Shown here: positions 22,684 to 33,515 of the stretch, one piece after another
Layout of the letters: each line of letters starts with the position of its first letter
Numbering within the stretch: position 1 is the first letter of the stretch
From: Gigaspora rosea
Taxonomy: Eukaryota; Glomeromycota; Glomeromycetes; Diversisporales; Gigasporaceae
DNA: 64,000 bases
Assembly (NCBI GenBank): GCA_003550325.1
Contig: QKWP01000676.1
Span: 97,408 to 161,407 of the forward strand
Direction of reading: 5' to 3'
Notes under the pieces: generated by a model
Told to the model about the DNA's origin: nothing
The model's input: the letters and a program-made list of their open reading frames with translations, nothing else
Database searches by the model: none
Program-made: the position numbers and the translations under genes

Positions 22684-24208
22684 TTAATAATAATGAATTT
22701 GGAATATTTCATATTCTTCTACCAAAAAGTATGAAAAACGGTCATCATATGTAGATTCCTTTCTAATCGGTTTTTCGTAACACATGTAGGAATCGTCCTT
22801 GTAGCAAAAACATCTATTATTATGATTGTTACAATACATATAAAGACTACTAGCAAAGGTTAATCCATAATTTGAACTACTATAAATTGCAGCTTTTAAA
22901 TTTTTTACACGACTTAAAATGGAATTTTGGACGGTGCCATTCTTCAACGAAAAAGTAAAGCATTCTTCACATTTTTCACTGTCTCCGACAGATTTATCCC
23001 ATCCAATAGGATTATATCCGCCAAGAATTTCATCAGTGCCTTTAACTTTTATGACAACGACCAGATCCTTTTGCCCATTGCATAAATTCCAGAAAGATTC
23101 GCGAGTAAAACCATCTCTACTTCCACGAAAAAGTAATCTAAATTCATATGGATTATTTGAAATAGAATACATATTGTCATTTTTATCAATCCATGAAGCA
23201 ATTTCAGCTGAATTTGCTTCGGTAATTACATTTGAAAATGGTTTTGTTGATTTTTGTGGCAATTCTGTTGTTAAAATCACACGAGGTGGAAGAATCACTG
23301 ATGATACTGGTTGATTTGGTGCCATATGTCTTTTGATTAAATTTTTCCAAAGATTTTTTTCAAGAATTTTCTTATATGGTTGAATATGTTCATAAATATC
23401 TTCACCAGAAATTTGAAAAAAACGGATACGAGGTAAACAATTTTTTAAAGTAGTTTTTAATAATAAAACATTTTCATTAGACCAGTCCTCAGGATTGGAC
23501 GATAAACCAGGATTCTGAGCAATACCCCATTTGAGAATGCATTTCCAAACCTTAACTTCTTCCATTTGTAAATCGTCACGTTCAATCAACGAAACTATCG
23601 CATTTTCTCGAATAGATGTGAAATCTTTGGATTCAAAAACTTTATTCGGATATTTTACCACGATATCGTTACACCATTTTTGTAAGTTTAAAAGTTTATT
23701 ATTTTGGAAACTTTCTTGATAAATACGAGGAAAGTGTAGACGAAGCCAATGAGAATATGATTCAATTAAAAGAATTTCAAGATATCCAGCCAATTCTTCA
23801 AGAATAAGTTCATTCGTAACAAGCATTAATTCAAAAATAAATGATGCTTCAAGATTTTCCAATGATGCTATTCCTCCGTAAATATATCTTTATTTGAATT
23901 TTATTAAAAAAAACGTTAGTAATTTCATATGCATTATATATTAAATTGAAGCAACTCATAACCTACTTGATAATAATTTCAAATTGCTGAATAGAAACAT
24001 TTTTTAAATTAATCGTTTTAATATTATTTCCATCTTTGCTAGTTGTTTTTAATTCATTACTAAAATACAAAGATCGATGTTTCAAAATAGCTGAATGTGC
24101 TTGGAATATTTTAATGGTTGGATATTCTCCAATTTTAATGATTACATTAAAATCTTCCTTATCTTCAAGAAGTTCGAGATAATTATTTGAAAGTTTTTCG
24201 AAAAACAT
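22684..24208 (-). CDS. BTB-BACK-TLDc domain protein (two exons)
   Basis: Exon 1 is 24208-23967 and exon 2 is 23887-22684; the 79-bp intron starts GTAGGT and ends TAAAG. Joined, they give 481 residues. Start at MFFEKLSNNYLELL fits the family; an in-frame ATG 66 bp upstream is possible but adds an unlike leader. Residues about 10-110 are a BTB/POZ domain (DFNVIIKIG, FQAHSAILKHRSLYF, FEIIIKYIYGG). A BACK-like helical region follows, then a TLDc domain from about residue 300 (FRLLFRGSRDGF, VVIKVKGTDEILGGYNP, FFxFSLKNG-like blocks to the end). BTB domains commonly bind cullin-3, and TLDc domains are linked to oxidative-stress responses and V-ATPase. The role here is unknown. Frame, splice sites and domains are all intact. 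Confidence 0.92.
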
Positions 24209-24870
24209 GGTTGTCGTTTGTTTAAATGTGTTTAAGTAGATAATACAAAGAGTGCAGTAAATGGAAATAGCCATTATACGTATTTATCCAACTAGAAATA
24301 ACACATGTAACTGCGTACTGTACATAATACAGGTGGCATAGTTAATAAATTAATAAGTTTGGGAATGTACTAGCGACGATCGTACGTACGTACCTTTAAA
24401 GAGGGATGACTAGAATGGGAAATCACGTGACCTGCCAAATAATTTTGAGTTAGACCATTTTATGTTAAAAGTTAGGTACCTGTATATACCGTACAGTACC
24501 CTTCTGAATAGTATCCCCTTTTATTGACAAGCGATTTGTAGCCAATTTTAATAATTAATCGTGCGATCTTCTCATTGGGTTTGATATATCTAATAGTAAA
24601 GTATATATAGATCAGTAACGATTATTTGTATTGTCTTCCCATCTCCCAATGTCTGGGGATATTATTTAATATAGACCGGCTTTCTTGAAAAATATCCAAG
24701 TTACTATATGAAGCGCTGTTCGGTAGTTAAAATGTTCTCCTCGACATTCTTTATTAATATCCTAGTATAGGCTCAGACTGTCGTTTTTTATATCTTTCAC
24801 ATTTTCTTTTTTTTTTGCCTCGTTAGATTTATCAAATTTTATTGACTTGTATAACGAAATTTTCCTCTAC
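24209..24870. other. Upstream region of the BTB-TLDc gene
   Basis: Presumed promoter side of the minus-strand gene. It is AT-rich, with a short GATCGTACGTACGTACC palindromic run near 24378. No clear TATA or other box can be assigned. Confidence 0.4.
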
Positions 24871-24905
24871 TTTAGACGATCCCTTTTATAGGGTCGTCTA
24901 AAGCA
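24871..24905. repeat. Short strong hairpin
   Basis: CTTTAGACGATCCC, a short TTTTATA loop, then GGGTCGTCTAAAG pairs over 13 bp with one bulge. It has no adjacent gene, so it could be a MITE end or a structured transcript end. Confidence 0.55.
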
Positions 24906-24949
24906 TCTTCCCCAAAAATTCACCCCACGTGATCAATAACAAAGTTCTT

Positions 24950-25215
24950 TAAGTTCGTTTATGATAGGTTAGGGTTAAGGTGAGTGCCCGATTAAGGTTT
25001 GTGTTAGGTTATTTATTATATAATTAAATTTGCTCAAGAAAACTTTTTGTTAATGCAAAAAATTGGTTTCTTATCAAGCTTTTGAGAAATAAGTGTTTTT
25101 GACTTACTTTGAAATTTTCTACTAAATTATGTGTTTTTATTAGTCAATCATCACATGGGGACGAAATTTTTATGGGAATGCATAAAGCCGTACCCATGTG
25201 ACGTTTTTGAGTAAA
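24950..25215. mobile_element. Relic of the TTAGGG-core MITE family
   Basis: GGTTAGGGTTAAGGTG near 24968 is followed by TTGCTCAAGAAAACTTTTTG and GGTTTCTTATCAAGCTTTTG, matching the core in the copies at 12373-12683 and 25880-25960. The ends are uncertain. Confidence 0.5.
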
Positions 25216-25509
25216 TAACCAACCAGAATAGCAAAATTTTGTTTATATAGATTAGTCTGAAGAAATCAAAAAGTAAAGAAAATGCAAAAAGATAAAATTG
25301 GCATTCTAATCCTGTCTTTAGACCTATATAACTCTTCTGACCGAAACCCTTAACCCTAATGCTAAACTAACTCTAATTCAAATTATTTAAAAAATCATGT
25401 GAGTAAATGATTTTAGCTATCTTTCTTTTATATAAATAGATCATTAGTTAATTGATTCTAGAAATTTTTTAAATTTAATTTTTTTATTTATTTTTTGAGA
25501 ATTTCTTAG

Positions 25510-25990
25510 TATACACAAGTGTGTATACATGTATTACTTGATTTAATTTGCAATTGTGTTTAATCTATAAATTATAAACCAAAAATTAAACCCAATTTAA
25601 GATTAGAGTAAGAATTGCTTTTGGGATTAAAAGGAGTTATAGTCAGTGTTTAAAATTCAATGTTCTCAGTGTTCTCAATGAACATTATAAGATTTTTGGG
25701 AACTTAAATTATTAAAATATGTTCTCTATTTGAGAACATTCAATAAATTCTTTTAATATTAAAAAAATTTTAATTTTCCTATATAAAGAACATTAAAATT
25801 TTACTAAGAACAGTAAGAAATTAAAATGTTCTTTTTGAGAACATAAAATCAAATTTGAATTTTAAACACTGGTTATAGTTTATAATAAAATTTTGCAATG
25901 AATATTTTTTGTTAGAACTTGAAAAGTGGTTTCATAAGCAAAACTTTGAGTTAATAAATATATCTGTATGTACACACTTGTGTACAAATA
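25510..25990. mobile_element. MITE relic hosting a nested hAT MITE
   Basis: GTATACACAAGTGTGTATAC near 25510 and the inverse TGTACACACTTGTGTAC near 25970 form inverted ends. The right half carries the TTAGGG-family core (AAAATTTTGCAATGAATATT). The hAT MITE at 25644-25871 is inserted inside. Confidence 0.55.
25644..25871. mobile_element. hAT-type MITE, perfect 8-bp target duplication
   Basis: The ends are CAGTGTTTAAAATTCAA, inverted at both sides (25644 onward and inward from 25871). An identical 8-bp repeat GTTATAGT lies at 25636-25643 and 25872-25879. Inside, GTTCTC/GAGAAC motifs recur. It is 228 bp and non-coding. Its terminal CAGTGTT matches the MITE at 43482-43731. Confidence 0.92.
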
Positions 25991-26026
25991 GAAACACACT
26001 TATTTTTTATTGAAAAAATCTACTAT

Positions 26027-26240
26027 TTACTATAGATGATTATTAGCTGTAATTTATAATGCATAAATAGCAAAAAAAACAAAATAATTTTCTTTAAACA
26101 AAATTAAATATTTTTATAGTTAAGGTAGAATATAAAATTTTGCAAGAAATTTTTTTTTTGTTAGAGCTTAAATAATTATTTTGCAAACAAAATTTTGAGA
26201 AATTAATGCTATAAATGATGATTACTAGTAGTGTAAATTA
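26027..26240. mobile_element. Relic of the TTAGGG-core MITE family
   Basis: AAAATTTTGCAAGAAATTTT and ATTTTGCAAACAAAATTTTG near 26130-26200 match the cores at 12373-12683 and 25880-25960. The TTAGGG-like run is decayed (GTTAAGGTAG). Confidence 0.5.
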
Positions 26241-26563
26241 AAAATCTCTTTTTTATTTATTAATTTTAAAATTAAAATTCTACTATTATAATACTATATT
26301 TAGAATTTAACTATATATTAAGTACTATAATATTTTTTCAATATTTTAAAATCTAATATTAATAATATAATAACTTGTGTCAAGCTTTTGTGCTATGCTT
26401 CAAAACTATTAAACTTTTGTGCTAGATTATGAGTTTACCAAATTCTTATATTATGTTCTGAATCTTTTTAATTTTTGTACTATGATTATCCCAAATATTA
26501 TAACTTAATTATGTTATATTTGTTCCATATACTAATTATTCTAGTTCTTCAATTTATCTACTA

Positions 26564-26963
26564 CAGTATGTGACATCTAAAGACTAAAATGCATAATTTG
26601 TCTTATTTTAAAAAAAACTTTATACTGAATTTTGATGGTTTATTGATTTCTTGTATTTTGATTGGTTAAAATTTTTTAGTAGCTAAACTTTTATTAATTA
26701 AAATTTTTTAAAAATTAGCCAATAAAAAAAGATCAAAACATATGACTTGTCCTATTTTTGTTAATTTTTTTAACATATTATATAAAAATTAAGCATATTT
26801 AAAGAAATATAAATCAAAAATATATAATAATTATTTTCAAAATAAAGCTGTTAAGTTGTAACAATTTAACTTGGCTACAATTTAGCAGCTTTTTTTCATA
26901 TCTTTTATGGATCAAGAGCTATTAATTTTTAAAATTATTTTAGTCTTTAGGTATCACACACTG
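26564..26963. mobile_element. Tc1/mariner-type MITE, TA flanks
   Basis: The left end CAGTATGTGACATCTAAAGA (26564) and the right end, inward from 26963, CAGTGTGTGATACCTAAAGA are inverted repeats extending to ACTAAAAT. TA lies at 26562-26563 and 26964-26965. It is 400 bp and non-coding. Confidence 0.82.
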
Positions 26964-27052
26964 TATTACTTTTGATTTCAAAATGCTTGTTTTGAATTTA
27001 GAGTGTTTATTTATTTTGTATTGAAATTAATATATAGATAAAAGTATAATTA

Positions 27053-27125
27053 GCTATATGTACACTTATAGTATCCAATTTAAATAGTTTGCCTGAAGGT
27101 TCTATATTAGCTGCTATAATGTATA
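27053..27125 (-). mobile_element. Old SINE relic
   Basis: GCTATATGTACACTTATAGT through TTTGCCTGAAGGTTCTATAT aligns with the minus-strand reading of the SINE1 body near 21180-21110. The differences are mostly C to T or G to A. Only the core remains; no head or tail is visible. Confidence 0.65.
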
Positions 27126-27409
27126 TATAGTTGGAAATGAAATTTATTTTTAATTTTTTTACTTTCAACAATAATTTTAGCATTTTTAATATCTATATTA
27201 AGCCTAAAATTATTGTATTTGATTTAGCTTAGTTTTAATTAATTTTTGATATAATTTAAATTAATTTTCAATATTTAAAAATAGGGATTATATATATGTA
27301 CCCAAACATATACCTGCATCATGTGATCTATAGATTACCACCAAAATTCAATATCAGGTGTAACGTTACACGATCAGAAAAATTCAAACCAAATGTTCAT
27401 TTTGACAAA

Positions 27410-27545
27410 AATCGCTCATTTTGCAAGAAACTATATACTAAACCACATTCTGTGCATTAATTAAAAGTTTTCCTTGAGCGATTTTACTTATAATACCCTA
27501 AACCCTAACCCTAATATAGTTCTCACCCTAACTCTAACCCAATAT
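27410..27545 (-). mobile_element. TTAGGG-core MITE relic, reverse orientation
   Basis: Read on the minus strand, GGGTTAGAGTTAGGGTGAG and GGGTTAGGGTTTAGGG are followed by TCGCTCAAGGAAAACTTTTA. This is the same order as in the plus-strand family members near 24968. It is not a telomere: the run is short, degenerate and internal. Confidence 0.5.
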
Positions 27546-27576
27546 AAACAATGTCAATTTTGTATGTAATATCATA

Positions 27577-27918
27577 TGGAGTGCTCCGTATTAAAAGGGC
27601 CCATTTTTACAATTTTTTGAAAAATGAGTTTTTATTAAATTCATGTAAATTTTGACATAATTGATATTTTTCAATTATTAATAAAAGTTGATTTGCATAA
27701 TAAAAAATCAAGATAATTTAAAAAGAAAAATTACATGAGGCTGCGTAGAGCCAACACGTCACGAGATTATCCGATAGTCACCTGCCTTCTTTAACCAATC
27801 AAAATCGTGAAATTTAATTAATCCCGAATCAGTCCGAAAATCAAAACAAATGGTTAAACTCAATTATCTCAAAATGAGATAAATGTAAAAATGGGACCTT
27901 TTAATACGGAGCACTCCA
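27577..27918. mobile_element. TA-flanked MITE
   Basis: TGGAGTGCTCCGTATTAAAA at 27577 and the identical sequence inward from 27918 form an inverted repeat that continues as GG(G/T)CCCATTTTTACA. TA flanks both sides (27575-27576, 27919-27920), but the flank itself is palindromic (CATATG), so the exact edge is uncertain. It is non-coding. Confidence 0.78.
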
Positions 27919-28419
27919 TATGATCAAAATAATGGGTACAAAAAAATTTAATGTACCCTATAGGTATAACAAAATTAATTCTTAAAAATAAATTTACCCA
28001 ATTTTACTATAAAATAATTTCAACAAAAATTTCTTATTAAGAAGAGTAATTTTACCCTATCTATAGATGTATTAAACAATTGTAAACAGTAATTTGAACA
28101 ATTAACAATTTTAAACAATTATATAAAGTAAATTTACTTAAAATTATATTGAGATAATATTTTAATTTTAACTAGAATATATTCAGTACCTAAAAAAATA
28201 TATACTAATATAGTTTTTAAATAAATTAATTAATTATTAAAGTGAATAATCTTAAACATTTGGACATTTTGATATAGACAAGGTCAACAAAGGCTTTGGA
28301 CAGCTAGAACATACATCATTGCTAGCACTATACCTACAATCCAATTACAGAAATTGTTTATTTAAATACTCTAAATTTCTATTATACTAACCAATATCTA
28401 TTGTTTCACAAGTAAAACG

Positions 28420-28745
28420 GAAGCTCCAAAAAAAACTAAAAAAAAAAAAAAAGATAAAAAAAAATAAAAAAAAGGAAATAAATGAATGAAAGCAAAAAAA
28501 AAAAAGGAAAAAATAAAAATGAAAAAAGAAGCAAAAAGAAGAAAAGAAAATATGTAAGAAAAAAGGGAAACAAAAAAAGGAAAGTAAAAAAGAAAAAGGA
28601 AAGTAAAAAGAAAAATAAAGCAAAAAAAAGAAAAGAGTGAGCAATGGTAAAAAAAAGAAGAAATAAGGAAGTTAAAAAAGAGTAAAAGCAGAAAAAATGA
28701 AAATAAAATCAATTCATAAACAAAAAGAAAAAAAACCAAATAGGT
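28420..28745. repeat. Long polypurine tract
   Basis: About 325 bp that is almost only A with scattered G on the plus strand (AAAAAGGAAAAAATAAAAAT type). It opens long reading frames of Phe/Ser/Leu on the minus strand, which are composition artefacts. Confidence 0.8.
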
Positions 28746-28805
28746 AAACAAAACATAATACTATATTTATATACTTGCAAAACAAATATTCGCCAACCAA
28801 AAATA

Positions 28806-28930
28806 ATCAATAAAAATCTTAACGATTGTGTCACGATAATGCGCTGAAATTAAAAACCTTAATAATAGTGCACGTTAATGCATGGAAATTTATAATCGTT
28901 AAGAATCTTAATAATTGTGCTCGTCAGTGA
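28806..28930. repeat. Degenerate 37-40-bp tandem repeat, about three units
   Basis: Units begin ATCTTAACGATTGTG, ACCTTAATAATAGTG and ATCTTAATAATTGTG, each followed by a GTTAATG-like middle and GAAATT. The copies are weakly conserved. Confidence 0.45.
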
Positions 28931-29183
28931 CGTATCCTAGCTTTTCGTGTAATAGCGTATTTCAAATTTTTTGATGATCATTTTCCGTGCAGTTCTGTGC
29001 AGTGATAATGTTCTCGTGTTTTGTCCGTATATAATTCCGTGCGATTACATGGACAAATTTCTTATAGGGTAGAAATTATATTATAAAAAAAGAATGTGAA
29101 TTTATGTGATCTTTATTTAGGAAAGACGTATCTTGTTCTCAACCAAGAGCGAGAGCATGACGATTAAACATTTTAAAATAAGA

Positions 29184-29301
29184 ACGTTTACGCTATATTT
29201 GAATGTGTACGCTATTTTTTGGGTGTAAACTCTGAGATTTAAACGTTTACACCGTAGATTGAGCGTATACGCGATATTGGTGCACGCATACGCGGCTGTA
29301 C
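29184..29301. repeat. Degenerate 20-bp tandem repeat rich in CG
   Basis: Six units of 19-21 bp follow the pattern RCGTWTACGCTATATTTGA (for example ACGTTTACGCTATATTTGA, ATGTGTACGCTATTTTTTGG, GCGTATACGCGATATTGGT). CG dinucleotides are unusually frequent for this AT-rich region. Confidence 0.55.
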
Positions 29302-29816
29302 GGTACATGCACTTACGCCTCCGAAATGCATAATTACCACTAAAAGGTAAGATTGACATGACTATGAAAGTACAATTATGGAAAGTAAGGGATAAATTAA
29401 TGAATTAGACAAATATGGAAATGAGAAACACAGGACTAAATTATCTGCTACTCCATTGGTGGGACAGGAATTTAAATTTTCCGAAGACCTATCTCAGAAT
29501 AATTTTTTACATTATAATTAAAATTGTTATCGATGCGTTGCCAGTTTTATTTTATGTAAAATAAATAAAGAACGTTCCTTAATAAAATACATACTCATTG
29601 AAGTAAGAATGTTGAATTGATTTATTTCAGGCTTAATCGTGGAAAATATCTAAGCCTTTTGATTTAATGTTAACTGTTCTACAATAAGTTAATTCACAAA
29701 GATGAGATTCCTTATCACTGTTACTATAATGGATAAGCTGTTAGTTTTTTTCATTTTACCAAAGTTCTTTTCATATAGAAATGTCTTGAAGTGGAATAAG
29801 GCTAAGTTCATTTTTC

Positions 29817-29985
29817 TGCAGAACAACGAAAAATAAATGCGCTCTCAATTTCTGACTCTAATATTCTGTAGAACAACGAAAAAAAAAGTAAATGAACTCT
29901 CAAATTCTGGCTCGAATATTCTGTAGTACAACGAAAAGAAAAAATAATTAGCTTTCAAATTCTGGCTCGAATATATACTTGACCT
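29817..29985. repeat. Three tandem 50-55-bp units
   Basis: GAACAACGAA starts units at 29821 and 29871, with GTACAACGAA at 29926. Each unit continues with CTCTCAA(A)TTCTG and ends CTCGAATATTCTGTA or similar. It lies upstream of the glycosyltransferase gene. Confidence 0.75.
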
Positions 29986-30112
29986 CTATAAATACTTTTT
30001 TCTAATTATTTTCGAAATGCATGTTATTGAAAGTTTGGTTCTTATAATCAGTAAAATGATTTGGTCAAATTTTATTAGAGAAAAAAATAATAATTTAAAG
30101 AGACTAGGCTAT

Positions 30113-30222
30113 TGAGAAGTATTGAAAGTATTGAAAGTATTGAAAAGTATTGAGAAGTATTGAAAAGTATTGAAAAGTATTGAAAAGTATTGAAAAGTAT
30201 GAAAAGTATCGAGAAGTATCTT
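30113..30222. repeat. 10-bp minisatellite AAGTATTGAA
   Basis: About ten copies of a 9-10-bp unit (AAGTATTGAA, AAGTATTGAG). It sits about 420 bp before the glycosyltransferase start. A related AATACTT minisatellite in the opposite orientation lies beyond the gene at 32578-32716. Confidence 0.85.
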
Positions 30223-30642
30223 TGAAAACGAAAATCATATCAATAAAGTACAAACTTCCAAAAACCAAAAAAATTAGCTCCAATAATAAAAATAGGAGAA
30301 CAAATATCCATAATATACACAAAGAATAATAAAAATTTCTATTTTCAAAGATTTAATTGGAAAGAAGGGAAAACAAACACGCTGTAAATCCAAAATATGC
30401 ATATCAGTGTGTACGAACTTAGCTTGAAACAAGAATGTGAAACCATTGATTGTCTCATTGATAGTTAAATACCGGCATCACGCCACCATATGATACAAAC
30501 AAACAAAAAGTAAATCCGTATTACAATAACCATATAAATCGTTACACACTATATCACAATTCATCCTGTACGACATTGAAACTTGTTACTTTATTATAAA
30601 TAAACGTATTTTTTTACTGTCTATTTATTTCAGCAGCAGGTT

Positions 30643-31797
30643 ATGCGAACCTTTCTAATGTTGATTTCTACACCTTATATTAGATTAAACAGTCAATGGT
30701 CAAAACGAACAAGATGTTTAAAATGTTCTTTACTTAGGACGTTATTTATCTTTATTATTTTTTTTAGTATAGTATTTTTTTTATTATTTGATCTTAAATT
30801 TAATATTAAAGTTTATTTAAGAGATTGGATTTCACAAGAAGAATTTAGACAAGAAAGTTTAAGTAAATGTTTTGATAATATTCATAATAATAGTAAACCA
30901 GAAATAGTTTACAATGAAATTTTAACCAGCATACCTTTAACTAATGGTTGGGATTGTTACGATTTTGCAAAAAGTATAAAATTAAAATCTGGACAACCTC
31001 GAGAACATATAATTTTTCATGCTTATTGGCGTGCTGATTTACGACCTATAGGTGATAAACAGATCGCTACATTAAAATCTTTTTTTGCTACTCAAGATGC
31101 AAATTTTTCTTCTTTGATTCTTTGGACTAATGGAAATATTTCGAACACTCCTTCTCTTAAACCATTATTTGAACATTTTCCTAATCGATTCATAATTAAA
31201 AATTATGATGTCGTTTTAGAAAGTAAAGGAACACCAATAGAAGATTCACCAAATATTAAACTTAATGATACACAAGCTTATCTTGATGGAGATTTAATTA
31301 GACTTCTTGTTTTATATAAATATGGTGGGATGTGGTTTGATATGGATTCTCTTCTTATACGTGATTTTTCACCACTCATGGAACATGAATGGCTTGGTCA
31401 ATGGGATTGTTTTATGCCAAGAGGATATCCTTTTAATGGTGCTTTTATGAGATTTCGAAAGAATTCACCTTATTTATGTGAACTTCTTTTTGAAATAGCT
31501 AATGGTCCGGTCCCTACTAAATCTTCAATTGAATGGGGTGGAAAACTTTATTATAAAATTTTTAGACGATTAATTCAAAATGGAAAAAAACCTTTTAATA
31601 TGATTCCTTGGTGTTTTGTCGATCCTCAACTATGTCATCCGTATAATTCAATGCCTAGTGCTTTTGATGAATCAGATTTTGACAAAGAAAGATTATTACA
31701 GGTATTTGCTTTTCATTGGCACAATCAATGGGATAAGGAAAAAGGAAGTTTATTTAGATTTCTAGAGCAAAGAAATAATGAAATTCTGGGATTTTAA
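30643..31797 (+). CDS. DXD-motif glycosyltransferase, type II membrane protein
   Basis: A 384-residue intact frame. A short basic cytosolic tail and a hydrophobic anchor (about residues 29-50, LFIFIIFFSIVFFLLF) precede a lumenal catalytic domain. IIFHAYWRADL and LYKYGGMWFDMDSLLIRDF (the FDMD being the metal-binding DXD) identify the sugar-binding DXD glycosyltransferase family, which includes Och1-like mannosyltransferases and alpha-1,4-galactosyltransferases (GT32). A late FAFHWHNQWDK block fits the family C-terminus. It probably transfers a hexose from a nucleotide sugar to a glycan in the Golgi; donor and acceptor cannot be told. No intron is needed. The ATG at 30643 is chosen as the first in frame; a second at 30658 is possible. 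TTTCAGCAG just upstream may be a 5' UTR splice acceptor. Confidence 0.88.
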   Translation: MRTFLMLISTPYIRLNSQWSKRTRCLKCSLLRTLFIFIIFFSIVFFLLFDLKFNIKVYLRDWISQEEFRQESLSKCFDNIHNNSKPEIVYNEILTSIPLTNGWDCYDFAKSIKLKSGQPREHIIFHAYWRADLRPIGDKQIATLKSFFATQDANFSSLILWTNGNISNTPSLKPLFEHFPNRFIIKNYDVVLESKGTPIEDSPNIKLNDTQAYLDGDLIRLLVLYKYGGMWFDMDSLLIRDFSPLMEHEWLGQWDCFMPRGYPFNGAFMRFRKNSPYLCELLFEIANGPVPTKSSIEWGGKLYYKIFRRLIQNGKKPFNMIPWCFVDPQLCHPYNSMPSAFDESDFDKERLLQVFAFHWHNQWDKEKGSLFRFLEQRNNEILGF

Positions 31798-32577
31798 AAA
31801 AAACCCAATTATCGAACTTTATGTAATTTATAACGATAGATTTATTAATAATATATTCAAGGCAAACAAGATAAAAAATAAAAAAATCTTATATAATTTC
31901 TCGTTCATAAAAAAAGTGTATAAAAACTAAATTTGACCATAAAATTAAAAATGTAAAAATGAACTTTTTTTGATATTTGAATACAATAAATATGTATTAA
32001 CTATAAATGATCGAATATAGTATAGTAATATTTTATTAAATTCAATCTCAAGTAAAGCTTTTTTCTTCCAGAATTTGCTAAGCTTGATCAATGTTTTTTT
32101 TTTAACATTCATAACTTTACTATTGACTCTTGTAACTCGGACCAAATCATATTCAATTATACAATCAACATGTCACTGATGAATATTAAAGTTATTATAA
32201 CAGTCAGTCTGGGCAGATGACCAACATAGTAAGAGCAGTGAAATTTTGACGCTTCGTAGTGTGACTGCATTATTGCTGATTGGAGACTTATTGGCAAAAG
32301 ACGCTAGTTCTACTTGCCTGATATCAACTAAGCGTTGTATGACGATCAGAATGCAACTACATTATATTCATCTATCTTCATTAATTTCCACAAGTTATAC
32401 AAATTTGATGACAGTTCTGGGAGATAGCACTTGAAAGTGCAAAATCTTCAAGTAATATGCCATTAATAACATCTTTAATCTTACGATTCCATTTACTTTA
32501 TACTTAACATATTGGCTTGAATTCTTTCTAAATAATACTCGATTAAATGTTAATAATCATTATTAGAAAACTATTAC
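31798..32577. other. Spacer after the glycosyltransferase gene
   Basis: AT-rich, probably including the transcript 3' end. No further gene or repeat is supported. Confidence 0.4.
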
Positions 32578-32716
32578 TTTTAAATACTTTGAGAGAATAC
32601 TTGAGAGAATACTTGAGAAAATACTTGAGTAAATACTTGTGAGAATACTTAAGAGAATACTTGAGAGAATACTTGAGAGAGAATACTTGTGAGAATATTT
32701 GAAAAAATATTTGCAA
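32578..32716. repeat. 12-bp minisatellite AATACTTGAGAG
   Basis: About eleven imperfect units of 10-14 bp (AATACTTGAGAG, AATACTTGTGAG), drifting to AATATTTGAAAA. The core AATACTT is the reverse complement of the AAGTATT core of the array at 30113-30222. Confidence 0.85.
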
Positions 32717-33280
32717 CAATGCCTGCAATATTTGTTATCTCAGTCCCATCTAAGAACGTGAAAGAGAATTTATTAATAAATAAACTGACAATATTTACTT
32801 AATCAGAATTACAACATAATTCTTCTCAACAACCACATGAAGACAACATTCAAAAAAGTTTGGCAAGCTGTAAATATTAGAACATCAAATAAAATATAGA
32901 AGTGTCGTATGATGTCATTATTCAATATGTCTATAGTTAAGAGACATAAGGTTGTGTGGTGAAAGAACGATTGTTGCACGATTAAACAAAATTTCCAAAT
33001 TTATTAAGATTATATGATTATGGCGTTGCTATTGGTCATTTACTAACCAATCATATTATCAGAATTGTAACTTAATTTTTTTAAAGCTAGCCAAAACCTG
33101 AGGCTGAACCTATCAAAAAAAAAATCCATTTATGTGATATTACATAATCTCCAGTAAAATAGAACTTATATCGCGGTAAAATTGTTCTATTGTATTTTGA
33201 TTGGTCAATTATGAAACTACGTAATATTTATTGAAATTGTTTAGTAACTGGCCATGAAGCCACGTAATATTTACAAATTT

Positions 33281-33515
33281 CAGTAAAATGCCATAAATAA
33301 GACCCGGACCTGTTACATTTCACCAATTTTAAACCTCTAGTAGACCCGTTGGTCTCTTGTATTGGTGTGGGTCTAATAAATGGAGGGTTTATTCTATTTT
33401 ATTAGTGTTTTCCTATTTGTATACCCCGGTTCTCTTACATTTTACCAAAACCTTGACCCATATTATAGACAAATTCATAGGGGATTTGATATATGATTTA
33501 TATGGCATTTTACGG
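33281..33515. mobile_element. Possible MITE with CAGTAAAATGCCATA ends
   Basis: CAGTAAAATGCCATAAATAA at 33281 and, inward from about 33515, CCGTAAAATGCCATATAAAT are inverted. No target duplication was found. The interior has two related TTACATTT(C/T)ACC segments. Confidence 0.5.

Noticed and set aside
28387..28751. Two overlapping minus-strand membrane-like proteins
   Set aside because: Both are translations of the polypurine tract and have no conserved features.
29117..29359. 80-residue minus-strand protein
   Set aside because: The frame is created by the 20-bp CG-rich repeat; no recognisable domain and no neighbouring signals.
32578..32716. CRISPR-like array
   Set aside because: Units are 10-14 bp with no unique spacers; ordinary minisatellite in a eukaryote.
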